Shown: positions 1-10,368, counted from the first letter of the stretch. The stretch: 58,824 bases of DNA from Basidiobolus meristosporus CBS 931.73 (GCA_002104905.1 MCFE01000554.1:1-58824), one strand, 5' to 3'. Notes: generated by a model not told the origin, from the letters alone. Made by a program: numbers and translations.

Positions 1-1060
1 GTATCACCTTCTGAGAGTTTCCTATGGAGCAGATTGGTGGGGAGATATAAAGACAGGTCAAGTTGCAGGTACTACCATATTCAAATCCCTCAAGAATAGT
101 ACCTTCAAGTCTGTCATGGATGTGATTAGTTGGCACATGGAGGACAGCCAGGAAGAGTTAGAAAATTTTAAGGATAGATATGCACCTGAAAACACCTGTG
201 CCTATGGCATTAAGAAGCTAAACAGCCTTAATGCATGGGTTATCAGTTATGTAAACCAAAGTTGGGTAGGGTGCAACAAGCAGATAGTTTTTATTAGGAA
301 AACTGCACCAAGGCAAGTCAGATTTCTCTTGGTCACAAGCCAGTTTCTACACCATTCAGTATGGAATTCTCACAAACAAGAGCCAGGGTGCGCCAACAAG
401 GGAGACTAGAATTCAGCAGGGAGAAGGAATATATTGGCTAAATACCAAAAAGTTCTTTGCGGATATTCCAAAGGTAATTGTGGCAGATGTGGCAGCAACC
501 AAGCATATGTTTGCACAATGTATATGTTACCAGCAATACAAGGTGTATGGCAACTTGGCAAGTATTGCACTCAAAAGCCATAAAGATGAGGTGATAGAAC
601 TATGTCACTTGCAGCAGGTATCCACTTTTATAGAGGTTAGTTAGCAGGAGGCCATAGTATTTTTGATTTAAACTATATGTGGAATATGCAAGTTAGTAGA
701 GTGTAAGCAAATATAGAGGGGTGATTCTACCATGGAATATATGAGTTGCACAAGGGTGGTAGAAAAACAAGATACCATTCAGTAAATTTGTATGGTAGCA
801 GTATACAGAACTAGCTGCAGGCCACCATTCTGCAGTATTAATGCCATCAGAGGCTTGCAATGATGCTGTCAAATAATCATCATGTTTTTGCAATATAGAG
901 CAATTGGATGTACTGGCTTGTTAGATCCACTCCAATAGTTGTAAAACACACTAAGACAGCAATAATGCCATGCAACCCTTGGCAAAACACTGTAAAAACA
1001 GTTGTAATTATTAAGTTGTCACCCCAATATCAATGCTAACTTAGTCACATAGATCCTAAT
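1..1060 (+). pseudogene. T transposase-like remnant, C-terminal part (copy T1)
   Basis: This is a broken copy of the multicopy coding sequence that I call T. The longest open stretch is 116-409, which encodes a peptide with SWHMEDSQEELEN. The same peptide with substitutions recurs on the minus strand at 19604-19858 and on the plus strand near 46050-46170. Similarity to the minus-strand copy T2 (18.85-20.2 kb) continues through stops and frameshifts to about 1060. The N-terminal zinc-finger part is absent and would lie left of the window. Catalytic residues cannot be assigned. A transposase role is inferred from copy number, the zinc finger in other copies, and the surroundings. Confidence 0.5.
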
Positions 1061-1697
1061 ATCTGATTAGCATTCTTTCCTGACCAATTTCTGGCTGGGA
1101 TTTGTGGTAATGGAAAGTATTCCATTAATACAATATCTCTAAACCAGTATTGCACTCATTTCTTTATTTTGATTTTTGCTATTGTAACCCACAAGTGAAA
1201 GATCAAGAATTTCCAACTTTGAAGGACAAATGCTTCAGACCCTGACAAGCAATCCATCCAAGAATATCATGTCATACAGGACACATAGTAGCCAACACAT
1301 GTTTCAAATTACAGCTCATTTGAAGCAGTACTTAAGTAGTTATGACCAAAAGAGTCCAATTATTACATATACTATGCCTTATTGCCAGGATTACTATGGT
1401 AACTTCAATCATGTGTAACTTTTGAACCAGCAAGTCAAATCACGTGATATTCTTACAGATGCTGCGCCTATGTCCAATCTGCACCACTGCAACATTTTAG
1501 CTTTGTATCACATGTATTGCTTGCGCAATCACCCAAAAACTTTGATCCTTCAGAATTTTCATGTATATGACTTCCCCAGCTGAAAAATAAAGTGAGAGCC
1601 TCTCTTTCCAGAATCTCCACACTACAATTACAAGTTTAAAGGCTATAAGACTTCCCCTGCATCACTTGCACTGTTGAGTATTCTGACTTTGATTGGT
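1061..1697. other. unassigned AT-rich interval
   Basis: No repeat partner inside the window and no convincing coding signal was found. The open frame at 1230-1418 is short, has no recognisable motif, and does not recur. It may be the far tail of T1 or a decayed insertion. Confidence 0.4.
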
Positions 1698-2127
1698 ACT
1701 ACATCAGTAAAGAGACTGCAAAGTGCACAAGAATCCCATCTAAGTTCTACAAGAAACTACCACTTTTCTGTTGGAAAGGTCCCCTCTAAGAAACCCCTTT
1801 GCTCTAAAGAAGCCCCTTTAGGCACCCCTTTAGTGTAGAGTTCACTTTAGAGACCACTATAGAAGCCCCTTTACTCTAAAGACACCCCTTCAGACACCCC
1901 TTTAGGTCTAAAGACCCCTTTAGAGACTTCTGCAACACACCCCTTTAGGTTAAAGTGGAGTTCAGAAATTCCATATTAGGAAATATTTTCTCAGAAAGGA
2001 AAGTGACTTCCAGATAATAAAAAGTTACTATAAAAGTAAATAAGCCCATTAGTTGACAGACGGTCAGAATACTGCTGTAGAAGTGATAAACACTGCCTAC
2101 AGTATATCTTAAGCCTAAGATTGAGGA
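1698..2127 (+). repeat. gypsy F pol tail plus LTR, copy 1
   Basis: Positions 1698-1768 match the end of a gypsy pol frame found again at 42547-42621 (CTACATCAGTAAAGAGACTG is shared). An LTR-like block starts at 1769 with TGTTGGAAA and runs to about 2127, matching 42622-42997. It contains about eight CCCCTTTA or CCCCTTCA units between 1781 and 1960, a TATA-like ACTATAAAAG near 2029, and a shared 3' end GATTGAGGA. The right edge is only where similarity ends. No partner LTR or target duplication was found, so this is a fragment. Confidence 0.6.
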
Positions 2128-2202
2128 AACTAGTTAAAGTTATATCTTCTATTGGTATATCAAACTCCCAATAAACTATTTCAGTATTAGCATACTGGAA
2201 GT

Positions 2203-2520
2203 TGTTGTATATAGTTGATTAGCCTCTACATAGTAGAACAAGCCCCAAACTAGTCATAATACAACACAACAGATTTACTTGGAATATTTTCACCAAGTTA
2301 TCAGGTACCCAGATTATGATATTTTTCAAAGTTGTCCAACAGCCCCAAAACTTTGCACACTTACTCTTGGGAGCTTCCTTGGCAAACTCTACACATTTGT
2401 GTGCTCTAGTCTATCAAAAGTATAAATACCACACTTTTGAGCAATGAACATACAAGTGAATAACATGTAAATCCTCTAGTTCTCCACATCACTTTCAATA
2501 TTCCTCAGAATATTGCAACA
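2203..2520 (+). repeat. solo LTR, copia A family (diverged)
   Basis: The block starts TGTTGTAT and ends TTGCAACA, the termini of copia A LTRs. It shares the internal run AACTTTGCACAC and the TATA-like AGTATAAATAC with the LTRs at 50855-51202 and 55749-56095. No copia A coding sequence adjoins either side. At 318 bp it is slightly shorter than the 347-350 bp family norm, and no clear target duplication is visible. Confidence 0.75.
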
Positions 2521-2559
2521 CAAATACCATTATGTTTTTACTATATTTGGCTGGAAAGT

Positions 2560-2830
2560 TAGCCAAATGCCATTGGGATCTCATCATAAGATTGTGAAGA
2601 TGGTTATTAATTCCAAGCTGCTGGTAGATTGCAGTCTCCTGACAGGATCTTGACAGCAGATCTGGATTGGATCCACCTGTGAAACCAAGTTCTTCCCACA
2701 GAGACTGCTGTGATCCTGGTAACACTTGCTATGCTGTGTGTATGTTTCATGGCTGAGAGGCTTACTGCAACAGCCACATGGTCATTTTTCTCTTCCCCCT
2801 ATGAGCAATTATTGTGATGATCCCATCAAA
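2560..2830 (-). pseudogene. T zinc-finger fragment with internal deletion
   Basis: On the minus strand, about 2810 to 2715 encodes a C2H2-like finger, PCGCCSKPLSHETYTQH, matching the intact finger of copy T3 at 23240-23310. A TGA lies just before the finger. The usual several hundred downstream codons are missing, and the sequence passes into the dispersed repeat S at about 2690. It is therefore a deletion derivative. Confidence 0.55.
2575..2692 (-). repeat. dispersed repeat S, copy 1
   Basis: This ~115-bp block contains AAGATCCTGTCAGGAGAC and AGCTTGGAATTAAT on the minus strand. Related copies are at 18735-18850 (plus) and 33420-33531 (minus). The three copies have different neighbours, so it is a mobile or recombining unit. 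I could not define its termini. Confidence 0.5.
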
Positions 2831-2849
2831 AGGCCATCACAAGTTTAAA

Positions 2850-5045
2850 ATCCCATGAATAAGAGGTAGCAATCCAGTCAGGACACTGTAATGAACATCA
2901 AAAATAATTGCGCCCCTAATTCCACCAAAAAATTAGTCAAAATTTTTCATCACAATAAGACAAGAATGGCTTTTGATTGGTTCTCTGCCAACTTTCTCAC
3001 TTTCTGATCTCAGACACTCTATCACCTCCTACATTTGTGTGCATTCATTGGCTAGTGCTTCTTTTTCATACTACTTACTTCCTGACTCAACTGTTTCTCT
3101 TACTTTCATGCATATATATAGACTTATTTCTTTCGTAACTTTGGTTGTACCTCAATTGCAAATTGTATTGACCTTATTAAGTCCCTAAGCTCTGAGCTAA
3201 TATTAAGCCCAACTTCTCACTCAACAAGTATATCATTAAAATCCATCACTCAGTAAGTAATTTGGCTGTTATGCTCTATCTCCACAACTTTGGTGGGAAC
3301 CTTACAGCTTTATGCCACTGTTCATTTGCTGGTTCCCTTGTGTCCTGGTCTTCATTCACCACTGTAAGGTCTAGCACCTAATCTGCCAGTCCTTGCAATA
3401 GATCCTTGCAATATTCAAGTACATTTTCCTGGGCACATCTCTTAAAGAATTAATGCAACCTCTTGGTGTACCTATTGATACTCCAAAATTCCACTGAAGG
3501 TATTGTGATAACCATTTGAGTTCTTGATGTTGTTACTGTGTCTGTTGGTGGGATGTTCATTCAGTCAACAATGGAGGAAGTAGCGGCCAGAGTAGACAAA
3601 TTTTTTTTCTCTGCAAACTCATCTATCTCACTGAACTGTAGCATGACTGGTTGCACTTCCAACTCTAGTGAAAACAGCTGTTTTGTTGTTGGTGATTCTT
3701 CTTGGCTATGATGGAATTCAGTCTGTTCCATGCTTACAGCATCAATGGACAAAACTGGCAGCTTTCTTCTTATGCTACCCTGTTTCTGGCTTTGGCAGAC
3801 TCTTTTCCCTTTACCTTTTCCTATATCACTGCCAGGTCTTTCACTGCTACTTTGTTTGTGTGTTTTTTGCATTGAGTTGCATTTTCTCTTTAATAAATGC
3901 TGCTTTAGTGCATCTATTCTGGCCTACTTGTCCCTTGCTTGCACTTTGTGGGCAACCTGATTATTCTTTCTCACTTGCTTTGAGCTCTCAGCCCATGCTG
4001 TGATGGGCTCCTGAGGTAGCTGCTAGTTTTGTCACTGCCTCATTCTTCACTGCTACTTTGACTGAGGGCTCCTTTAGTGGAACTACGCTTTTTCCTTGAC
4101 AAATGTTGTGCTGGTGCATCTGTGTTTCCCTGCTTTTCCCTTATTGACACTCTTTCAGCTCTCTAATGTCACTTTGAAGCTTGTTCCAACCTTTTGGCCC
4201 CTCTTGTAACATGCTCTTCAGGAAGCTGCTAGTTTAACCACTGCACCCTTGTTCTTGGGCCTTTGATAGCTTCTGCCATTCTTGAGATACTTTCTCAGCA
4301 TACCAATGCTGGCTCAAAATTTGTTTGCGGTCTTAATCCAGGATAATGCTCCTGGTGCAAGTAAAGTGCATTCTGCTTGGCCTTGAGTTCCAGCTGGTCC
4401 TGTGGAATAATGGTCTTAAGGTAGTGGCATGCCGGACTTCTAATGGCCTCTAGAGTATTGGCCCACTCTTCATTGTTGCACTCAACAGATTCTTAGTTCA
4501 TCAATGTCTTGTGATTTTTAGGCTTTGATATCAACACAACATTTTCTCCCTCACATGCTGTGATATCTTTTTCTGTGGGCTTTATTGTTGGGCATTGATG
4601 TAGTGCTTCAACAACTGCACAGTGCTCCTCAGCTGTTACTTTGGGAATGGGATCATTCTTGGCTATGACATTAAGCTGCCTGAGCTCCTTCTTTTCAACA
4701 AAGATACTGCTTTCTCTACCTGGGATATTGATTGCTCTACATCTTTTTTCCACTCATCCTGTTTCTGAACTATATACTGAATTCTCTGGGACATTGCATC
4801 CATTCTATTGGCCTCTGTATCAATTGCTTCATTAATGCTTTGAAATGAGCTGAAAACATACTTGCTATTATGGGTGGTGGTGATGTTACGGCAGCCACCT
4901 GCTGGTCTTCCAGTGAAGGTGCTGCTTTTGCTACATTCCTGTCTGCCTCAGCATTATGATTAGCTTGCAGATTTGCAGAGAATCTCAAATGCATACTTGA
5001 CTGAGGGCCTGAAGAATCTACATTACTACCTTCAGTGGGCACATT
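2850..5045 (-). pseudogene. ORF2 of T family, near full length, broken (copy 1)
   Basis: This minus-strand reading region begins near 5042, with an open segment to 4770 that carries EGSNVDSSG and NHNAEADRNVAKAAPSLEDQ. It continues through open pieces at 4753-4493 and 3872-3561 toward 2850. The 3872-3561 piece is basic then acidic, with KGKGKRVCQSQKQ. The same order of motifs recurs at 21579-21970, 33532-34345, 35371-36325 and 43580-45503, so this is a real gene family and not chance frames. No known domain is recognisable. Stops and frameshifts separate the pieces. The right edge at 5045 is a sharp junction with copia B. Confidence 0.55.
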
Positions 5046-6007
5046 GACTATTCAAACTGCAACTGCACTATCAGGGCATATAGACACCATTAGGTACACC
5101 AGGCTACTAACAATTGATTGATAGGGAAGGTTTGGCTTATATATGAGCATTTTTGCCAAAAATTGGCTGAGATTTGCCCAGTTTCAATTATTGCTTATAA
5201 GGCTAGTTGCAGGCTTGCAACTTTCTTGTCTTGTCATGAATTAACATCATAAAGTATCTATTGGTTCCAAATAACAGCATTCTCATGGGCCAATAAATAT
5301 CTGAGGGCACAATAGCCAATATTCTGGTGGTGCTACTGCCTCCTGAGCTCTGGATATGTTGCACAGCTTGCTTCCCACATAAATATCTTTTACAGACACA
5401 CAATATAAGTGAAAGTGAGTAATTAATACCCAAAAAAAGTTGGTTACTCACCAATTAGCTCATTTCTTGTTCCCCAATGTGTCCTAGCCTCCCATTACAA
5501 GTCTCCCAGTCAGTCTCATCAGTTTCAGCAATGCTGAAATACTCAGGTAAAAACATCTTCAGCTGTAACTTACATATGTTGCTATCTCTGATTCCCAAAG
5601 CTGATTTTTGTCCATTTTCATCTACACCATCATTGATACTGCAAAGTTCTTCTGCAAGTGTCTTTCTTTTGGTAATGAGTTGTAGCATATCATTTTCTGG
5701 CTTCTTTCTCATGGTGATAAACTTTTGTTTGAAGTAATGCTTACTTGAAGCTGACTTTGCTCTAAGAATTGTCTCCAAGAATTCCCATGCAGCTTTGGTG
5801 GTATTACAAGCATCAATTATTGAAAGAAGGAATTTTGTACACTTATACATATGGCATTCAAGGCCTTTCTATCCTTCTATTGAAACTTCTTCACTTCTTC
5901 TGCTCTTCCTTTGGGCTCAACTTCATTTCCTGTTACCATGTTCTAAAGATTTCTTTCCTTAAGGTGGATATGCATCTTGATTCTCTAAAGTCTGTAGTTC
6001 TTCCCAC
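5046..6007 (-). pseudogene. copia B gag/integrase/polymerase fragments
   Basis: The minus-strand frame 5850-5455 encodes a gag segment (TKAAWEFLETILRAKSASSK, matching copia B copy 2 gag near 24840) and then jumps to the pre-integrase end GRLGHIGEQEMS. Frame 5454-5203 continues into integrase (YLCGKQAVQHIQSSGG and a degenerate core). About 5140-5050 resembles the polymerase/RNase H boundary. The capsid and integrase parts are joined by deletion, so no functional protein is expected. Confidence 0.7.
6004..6007. repeat. target site duplication of element D, left
   Basis: CCAC lies directly left of the D LTR, and CCGC (9486-9489) lies directly right. Alignment of the flanks to copia B copy 2 near 24610-24630 supports a 4-bp duplication differing by one transition at a CpG. 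Confidence 0.6.
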
Positions 6008-6810
6008 TGTGGTAGGGTAAACATACCTCCCACAGACAAGCTTATTCATGTAGCCATTATGATATATGTATCCATATTTTATCTCATCAGTATTATCCCA
6101 TTCTTCTTTTGCCCATATTATCAGTATTGTCCCCATATGATGTTTACCCTGGTTAGTTATTAGCATTAGTTATCCCAGATGTTATTCAGCTTTGTGATCA
6201 GTGTATGTATCTACATAAGGCAGTACCCACGTCAGTACCTGTGACACATGACCTAGTTCAGTGTTACCATCCCTACCATTTCAATACCATATATTGTATT
6301 TCTATGTTGCACAGGTTTCAGACGACTGATTCCTGATTGGTTGGATGTGCTGTGCCTTTTAGAACCTTCCAGTACATTCTTGGCATATTTTTAGCTCAGA
6401 GTGATGTCATCAAGAATTCCACTGATGCCTAGAATCTTCTAGAACCTTGTCATTAGTAATCACTTGGCAATCAGGCAAAGTATTTAAGCAAAAGCAATCC
6501 CTGATCCATAAATCATCCCTTCTATCAGTAACACTTCTACCTTATTGATTAGCAGTTGATCACTGCACCTGCCTTCATCAGTGCATCTCAGACCTGCCAT
6601 CAAGGAGCTTTTCAGGGTAGTGCACAAGACACACAGAGGCCTTTGGAGACACTTGGAGCACCTAGGAAGCTAGAGAAGCAGGAGCTTTTACCATAGTGAC
6701 ATATTGACAAAGACACCAGCAGTTTAAACACAGAGGATATTGCACCCATCAGACACCTCACACACCTTGAGTTGTGTAGCTTCTCCCAGGAGTACCTCTA
6801 CACCACCACA
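6008..6810 (+). repeat. 5' LTR of element D
   Basis: It starts TGTGGTAGGGTAAAC and ends ACCACCACA. It is 803 bp, the same length as the 3' LTR and the solo copy at 13370-14172. Internal palindromic patches such as ACCATATA and TCTAGAA are visible. Confidence 0.95.
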
Positions 6811-6814
6811 TATT

Positions 6815-6831
6815 TGGCACCCAACGTGGGG
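6815..6831 (+). other. primer binding site of element D
   Basis: TGGCACCCAACGTGGGG lies 4 bp after the 5' LTR. It closely resembles the site class complementary to the 3' end of a lysine tRNA. This supports reverse transcription primed by a cellular tRNA. The exact tRNA in this organism is unknown. Confidence 0.7.
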
Positions 6832-6883
6832 GGTTTGACTGAACTGCCCCTAGAAGACTTAAGAAAGAACAAACTATCAAGAC

Positions 6884-7590
6884 CATGGATCTACCTTTAC
6901 CAGGAATGCAAGGAATCCTGTTCTTTGATGGAACTAAAGTTAAAGCTTTCATCTAGAGGTGGGAGCTTTTCTGCAGAGTCCATAAAATACTTGAGGCCAT
7001 TATGGCTGAAGAGATGCCCCCTTACAGCACTGATGAGATCATGCTCTCATTATATGAAAGAAATGAGCTGCTGACAAATTGGACCCTCTTGAAGAGCTAC
7101 CGATTGATGAATATGGAGAGAGACAAGTTGAATATACACTTAAAGACTTGGAGAGCTTTGCTTATAGCAGGTTTAAGCTGCTACCATTGAAAGAATACTT
7201 GAGTGGCCTTGAGCAAATTGAGAGTCACTTAAAGCCCAAGGAGTTATCACTGATCTCCCTTTATCTGCCCAACTTCTCAGAGTACCACCAGAAGACCTGG
7301 TGAGAAGGATTGAAAACAATCCTACCAGGAAAGCTATGAGCTCACTGCCTGCATTTCAGTTAGCTAAGCAGATTCTACTTGCCCCTGAAGAAACCTCACC
7401 AATCAGAAAGTTTCTGTCAAGCTCAGCATAAAGCCAAGATAGCATGTGGTGTAACTCTGCCAACCATTCCAAGAGAAATTGCTAAGAGCTTCAGTCATTA
7501 CTATCCATAGGTGATGTCCTATATAGTCCTCAGGGATATACAGTCAGTAAGCATGGTGACAAATTATCCACAGCATTTGGGCCAGGAGGA
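6884..7590 (+). pseudogene. element D gag, N-terminal part
   Basis: The frame opens at ATG 6884 with MDLPLPGMQGI and FFDGTKVKAF, meets a TAG at about 6953, and continues as WELFCRVHKILEAIMAEEMP. It then needs a frameshift near 7075 to continue in the open frame 7079-7303 (ESFAYSRFKLLPLKEYL). The style, with a short opening followed by a helical charged region, fits a gypsy capsid. The gene is broken by at least one stop and two frame changes. Confidence 0.6.
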
Positions 7591-8166
7591 ATGAGAGTTC
7601 ACTACAAGCAAGTCACCTCTCATACAAGAAAGGTGCACCTCCATGAAGAAGAAGATCCTGACTACTTTGATCCAGCTGAAGTTCTGAACTTTGACTATGA
7701 GGACCCCAGAGAGGCACCAGATCATATAGATTCAATTTATGCTTCAAAGAAACACTATCCTGAAAAAATGGCTGATCCAGGCCCAGCAACAAGAGTACCA
7801 AGATGTGAGCCAGATGTTGTGATTGAGAAGAAAGCAACACCCCCATTAATTTTACAAGAGTCTTCCAAGGCCAACAACTACCACATGCAGCCTAGAGTCA
7901 AGCAAAATGATACCCCAGAGGCTCTGACAAGTCATATACTAGGAAGCAACTTATTAATCAAGGTTGGAGAGCAACTCAGTGTATCACCATCTGTAAGAAA
8001 GACTCTGGATGAGCACATCAGAATAAGAAAGCATCCAATTGAAGCAACCCAAGGCAACCAGGTCACAACAGTTCAAGGAAGCCAAGATATCAGTAAGCTG
8101 CATCAAAGCCAGAAGCACTACTACTCAGTGGCAACTGCAACAACTACAGCAACTGTGCATAATTGA
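7591..8166 (+). CDS. element D gag C-terminal/linker region before retropepsin
   Basis: This is the longest open frame of D, 191 codons from ATG 7591. It is acidic near the start (HEEEDPDYFDPAEVL) and has a segment LLIKVGEQLSVSPSVRKTL near residues 125-145. That segment recurs in the second copy at 47425-47480 (LTLLVGEITSVSPSVRNTF). In basidiomycete gypsy polyproteins such a segment precedes the protease, as it does here. There is no zinc knuckle. The stop at 8164-8166 separates it from the protease frame and may be a mutation. Confidence 0.6.
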   Translation: MRVHYKQVTSHTRKVHLHEEEDPDYFDPAEVLNFDYEDPREAPDHIDSIYASKKHYPEKMADPGPATRVPRCEPDVVIEKKATPPLILQESSKANNYHMQPRVKQNDTPEALTSHILGSNLLIKVGEQLSVSPSVRKTLDEHIRIRKHPIEATQGNQVTTVQGSQDISKLHQSQKHYYSVATATTTATVHN

Positions 8167-8172
8167 AAAATC

Positions 8173-8545
8173 CTATGTCATATAGACAGTAGATCTGAGA
8201 TATGTGTGATGCCTTTGGAGGCTTGGAACCAACAACCATGCAAAGACCTATTGTCCATAGACACAAATATCAATTGGAGCATGAAGGATGCCAACTCAGG
8301 GCAATCAAAGCTTTTAGGAATTATTCACAGCTTCCCTCTCATCATTGAAGGAATACCCCATGGGATCCCAGTATTCATTTGTGCAAAGGCTAACTTTGAA
8401 TTACTTCTTGGAAGACCATGGGAGGTGAAAGCAAGAGCAACTGCAGTGAACTAACCAGATGGTTCAGCATGGTATACTATATACTAAGAGAGCCCAGGAC
8501 TAACAGCAACCTTCTGTGGTGTGGACTCAAACAATATCCAATCAA
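8173..8545 (+). pseudogene. element D retropepsin-like aspartic protease
   Basis: The frame reads HIDSRSEICVMPLEAWN and then NINWSMKDANSGQSKLLG and FELLLGRPWEVKA. The catalytic triad position shows DSR where the family has D-S/T-G, so the flap glycine is changed. The LLGRPWE motif near 8405-8425 is typical of retropepsins in fungal gypsy elements. The open part is 8206-8454, with a TGA/TAA boundary on either side. A parallel copy lies at 47650-48020. Confidence 0.7.
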
Positions 8546-8667
8546 TGATATCATGTAGATTTCTATCCCAAGAAAAGACAGGTGGCTTCATTGAGGATGA
8601 CCAAGAGAGCCCTTTGTTCTCCATACTTACAGTGGTTAGCTAAAAAGTTTCAGGGAACTTTTTAGCT

Positions 8668-8682
8668 CAAGTGGGGGGTGGA
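8668..8682 (+). other. polypurine tract of element D
   Basis: CAAGTGGGGGGTGGA sits immediately before the 3' LTR, as expected for the plus-strand primer. Confidence 0.75.
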
Positions 8683-9485
8683 TGTGGTAGGGTAAACATA
8701 CCTCCCACAGACAAGTTTATTCATATGGCTATTATCATATATGTATTCATATTTTATCTTATCAGTATTTTCCCATTCTTCTTTTGCCCATACTATCAGT
8801 ATTATCCCCATATGATGTTTACCCTGATTAGTTATTAGCATTAGTTATCCCAGATGTTATTCAGCTTTGTGTTCAGTGTATGTATCTACATAAGGCAGTA
8901 CCCACGTCAGTTCCAATGATACATGACCTAGGTCTGTATTACCTTCCCAACCAAATCAATACCATATATGGTATTTCTATGTTGCACAGGTATCAGACTA
9001 CTGATTCCTGATTGGTTGGATGTGCTGTGCCTTTTAGAACATTCCAGGACATTCTTGGCATATTTTTAGCTTGCAGTGATGTCATCAATAATTTCACTGA
9101 TGCCTAGAATCTTCTAGAACCTTGTCATTAGTAATTACTTGGTAATCAGGAAAAGTATATAAGGGAAAGCAATCCCTCATTAATAAATCATCCCTTCTAT
9201 CAGTAACAAATCTACCTTATTGATTAGCAGTTAATCACTGCACCTGCCTTCAACAGTACATCTCAGACCTGCCATCAAGGAGCTCTTCAGGGTAGTGCAC
9301 AAGACACACAGAGGTCTTTGGAGACGCTTGGAGCACCTAAGAAGCTAGAGAGGCAGGAGCTTTTACCATAGTGACATATTGACAAAGACACCAGCAGTTT
9401 AAACACAGAGGTTATTGCACCCATCAGTCACCTCACACACCTTGGGTTGTGCAGCTTCTCCCAGGAGTACCTCTACACCACCATA
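8683..9485 (+). repeat. 3' LTR of element D
   Basis: It is 803 bp and starts TGTGGTAGGG. It ends CCACCATA where the 5' LTR has CCACCACA, a single C/T change at the terminus. Confidence 0.95.
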
Positions 9486-9489
9486 CCGC

Positions 9490-9586
9490 CAAACCCCTCC
9501 TTTACAGGGTAGATGTTTGTGTTGTTCTGTTTGCTGGCAGATGTCATCTTTAGAATAGATTCAGGCAATCAGGGCTGATAACTTGA
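9490..9586 (-). pseudogene. copia B gag start and primer-binding region
   Basis: On the minus strand a methionine start at about 9552 opens a peptide with SKQNN, matching copia B copy 2 at 24563. Just downstream of the LTR (9586 leftward), AAGTTATCAGCCC resembles GGTTTAAGCCC and GGTTATGAGCCC after the other copia LTRs and is the likely primer-binding site. The frame is cut by element D after about 20 codons. Confidence 0.7.
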
Positions 9587-9950
9587 TGCTAGTTAAGAAG
9601 TGTGTTGGATACAAGGAACTTATCATGTAACAGTGATTATAGTTGAACTGTTTTTTATTCATAAGGTAGATCAGTATTTATACCTTTGTAGAAGTAATAC
9701 AGCTGTAACACTAAGAAAGGGGGTTTCTCAATATTCAGGAGCATTTGTAACAGGTTCAGGGATAGTACATAATGTTTGGTAAAAAGTGTAAATTTGATTG
9801 TCATTATAGAGAATAATCATTGGATCATAGATGTGAAGAGACGGGCAAAGTTGGGGCTGCAAACAAGTCCTACAATGACCACAAGTAGTCTATATTTGTT
9901 AATTAAATTTTTAGCTGCTGAATGATACAAAATAGTCCAATATTTCAACA
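9587..9950 (-). repeat. copia B LTR (5' LTR of copy 1)
   Basis: It is 364 bp. On the minus strand it starts TGTTGAAATATTGG and ends CTTAACTAGCA. It matches LTRs at 20968-21336, 24162-24529 and 28097-28282, including the TATA-like AGGTATAAATAC. Confidence 0.9.
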
Positions 9951-10368
9951 CTATGCTCAATGCTATACAAATCTTGGCTACTTCTTACTGGGTTGGATTC
10001 TGTGCCTTGTGATACAAGAATGCTCACTTCTAGATTGTTAATTGTCCCAGTTGTAGGCTGAATCACAGTTGAAAGTCCTCTACAGTGAGAATATCACCAT
10101 AAATGTACTATTATCCAATCTTGCATATTGGTGGACTTGATATGATAACTCAACAATGTTTGATGCCACTTTTTAAAAATTGCTGAATCTGCATCAAGCA
10201 GGACACTCCTACATTTGGTTAGCTTTTAGCCTTGGTGTTGTAGAGCTTGTATGCTTCATGTTCATTGCAGTAGCCCACAAATATGCACTTTAAATTCCTT
10301 GGTACATATTTAGAATGATTTCTGGGTAATCTTGTGGCATATACTGTGCAACAAAGTAGATTTAGGTG
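9951..10368 (-). pseudogene. copia C integrase C-terminal fragment
   Basis: The minus strand encodes KCIFVGYCNEHEAYKLYNT, the conserved segment after a copia integrase core, preceded by LPRNHSKYVPRNL. It is contiguous with the piece at 17674-18730 once gypsy A is removed: the joined frame passes smoothly through SAEH. The left end abuts the copia B LTR. Confidence 0.75.

Larger units (their letters stand above)
6008..9485 (+). mobile_element. non-autonomous gypsy-type LTR retrotransposon D (gag-protease only)
   Basis: Two 803-bp LTRs (6008-6810 and 8683-9485) with ends TGTGG and CCACA flank 1872 bp of internal sequence. The internal part has a primer-binding site (6815-6831), a gag region, a retropepsin region and a polypurine tract (8668-8682). 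No reverse transcriptase, RNase H or integrase is present. The LTRs differ at roughly 7% of positions by eye, so the insertion is not recent. Flanks CCAC/CCGC suggest a 4-bp target duplication in copia B gag. A related gag-protease body lies at 46396-48542. It probably moved using enzymes from an autonomous relative. Confidence 0.9.
5046..9950 (-). mobile_element. copia B copy 1, 5' LTR with internally deleted body, split by gypsy D
   Basis: Reading leftward on the minus strand: the 5' LTR is 9950-9587, a primer-binding-like stretch and the gag start are 9586-9490, element D interrupts, and gag to polymerase fragments run 6007-5046. Compared with copia B copy 2 (24162-28282), the body has at least two internal deletions: gag C-terminus to pre-integrase, and integrase core to the end of reverse transcriptase. 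The 3' LTR is missing. The outer LTR edge at 9950 abuts copia C sequence, so copia B probably inserted into copia C. Confidence 0.8.

Noticed and set aside
1781-1960. CCCCTTTA repeats considered as a CRISPR-like or telomeric array
   Set aside because: Units are 8-10 bp with irregular spacing and no unique spacers, and they sit in an LTR-like block that follows a gypsy pol tail. Telomeric tracts would be regular and terminal.
3668-4003. Plus-strand open frame of 111 codons with hydrophobic residues
   Set aside because: It is the reverse complement of the ORF2 coding region (minus strand). Its hydrophobic look comes from reading a Lys/Gln-rich gene backwards.
9600-9782. 60-codon plus-strand frame
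   Set aside because: It lies wholly inside a copia B LTR and is not kept in the other LTR copies.
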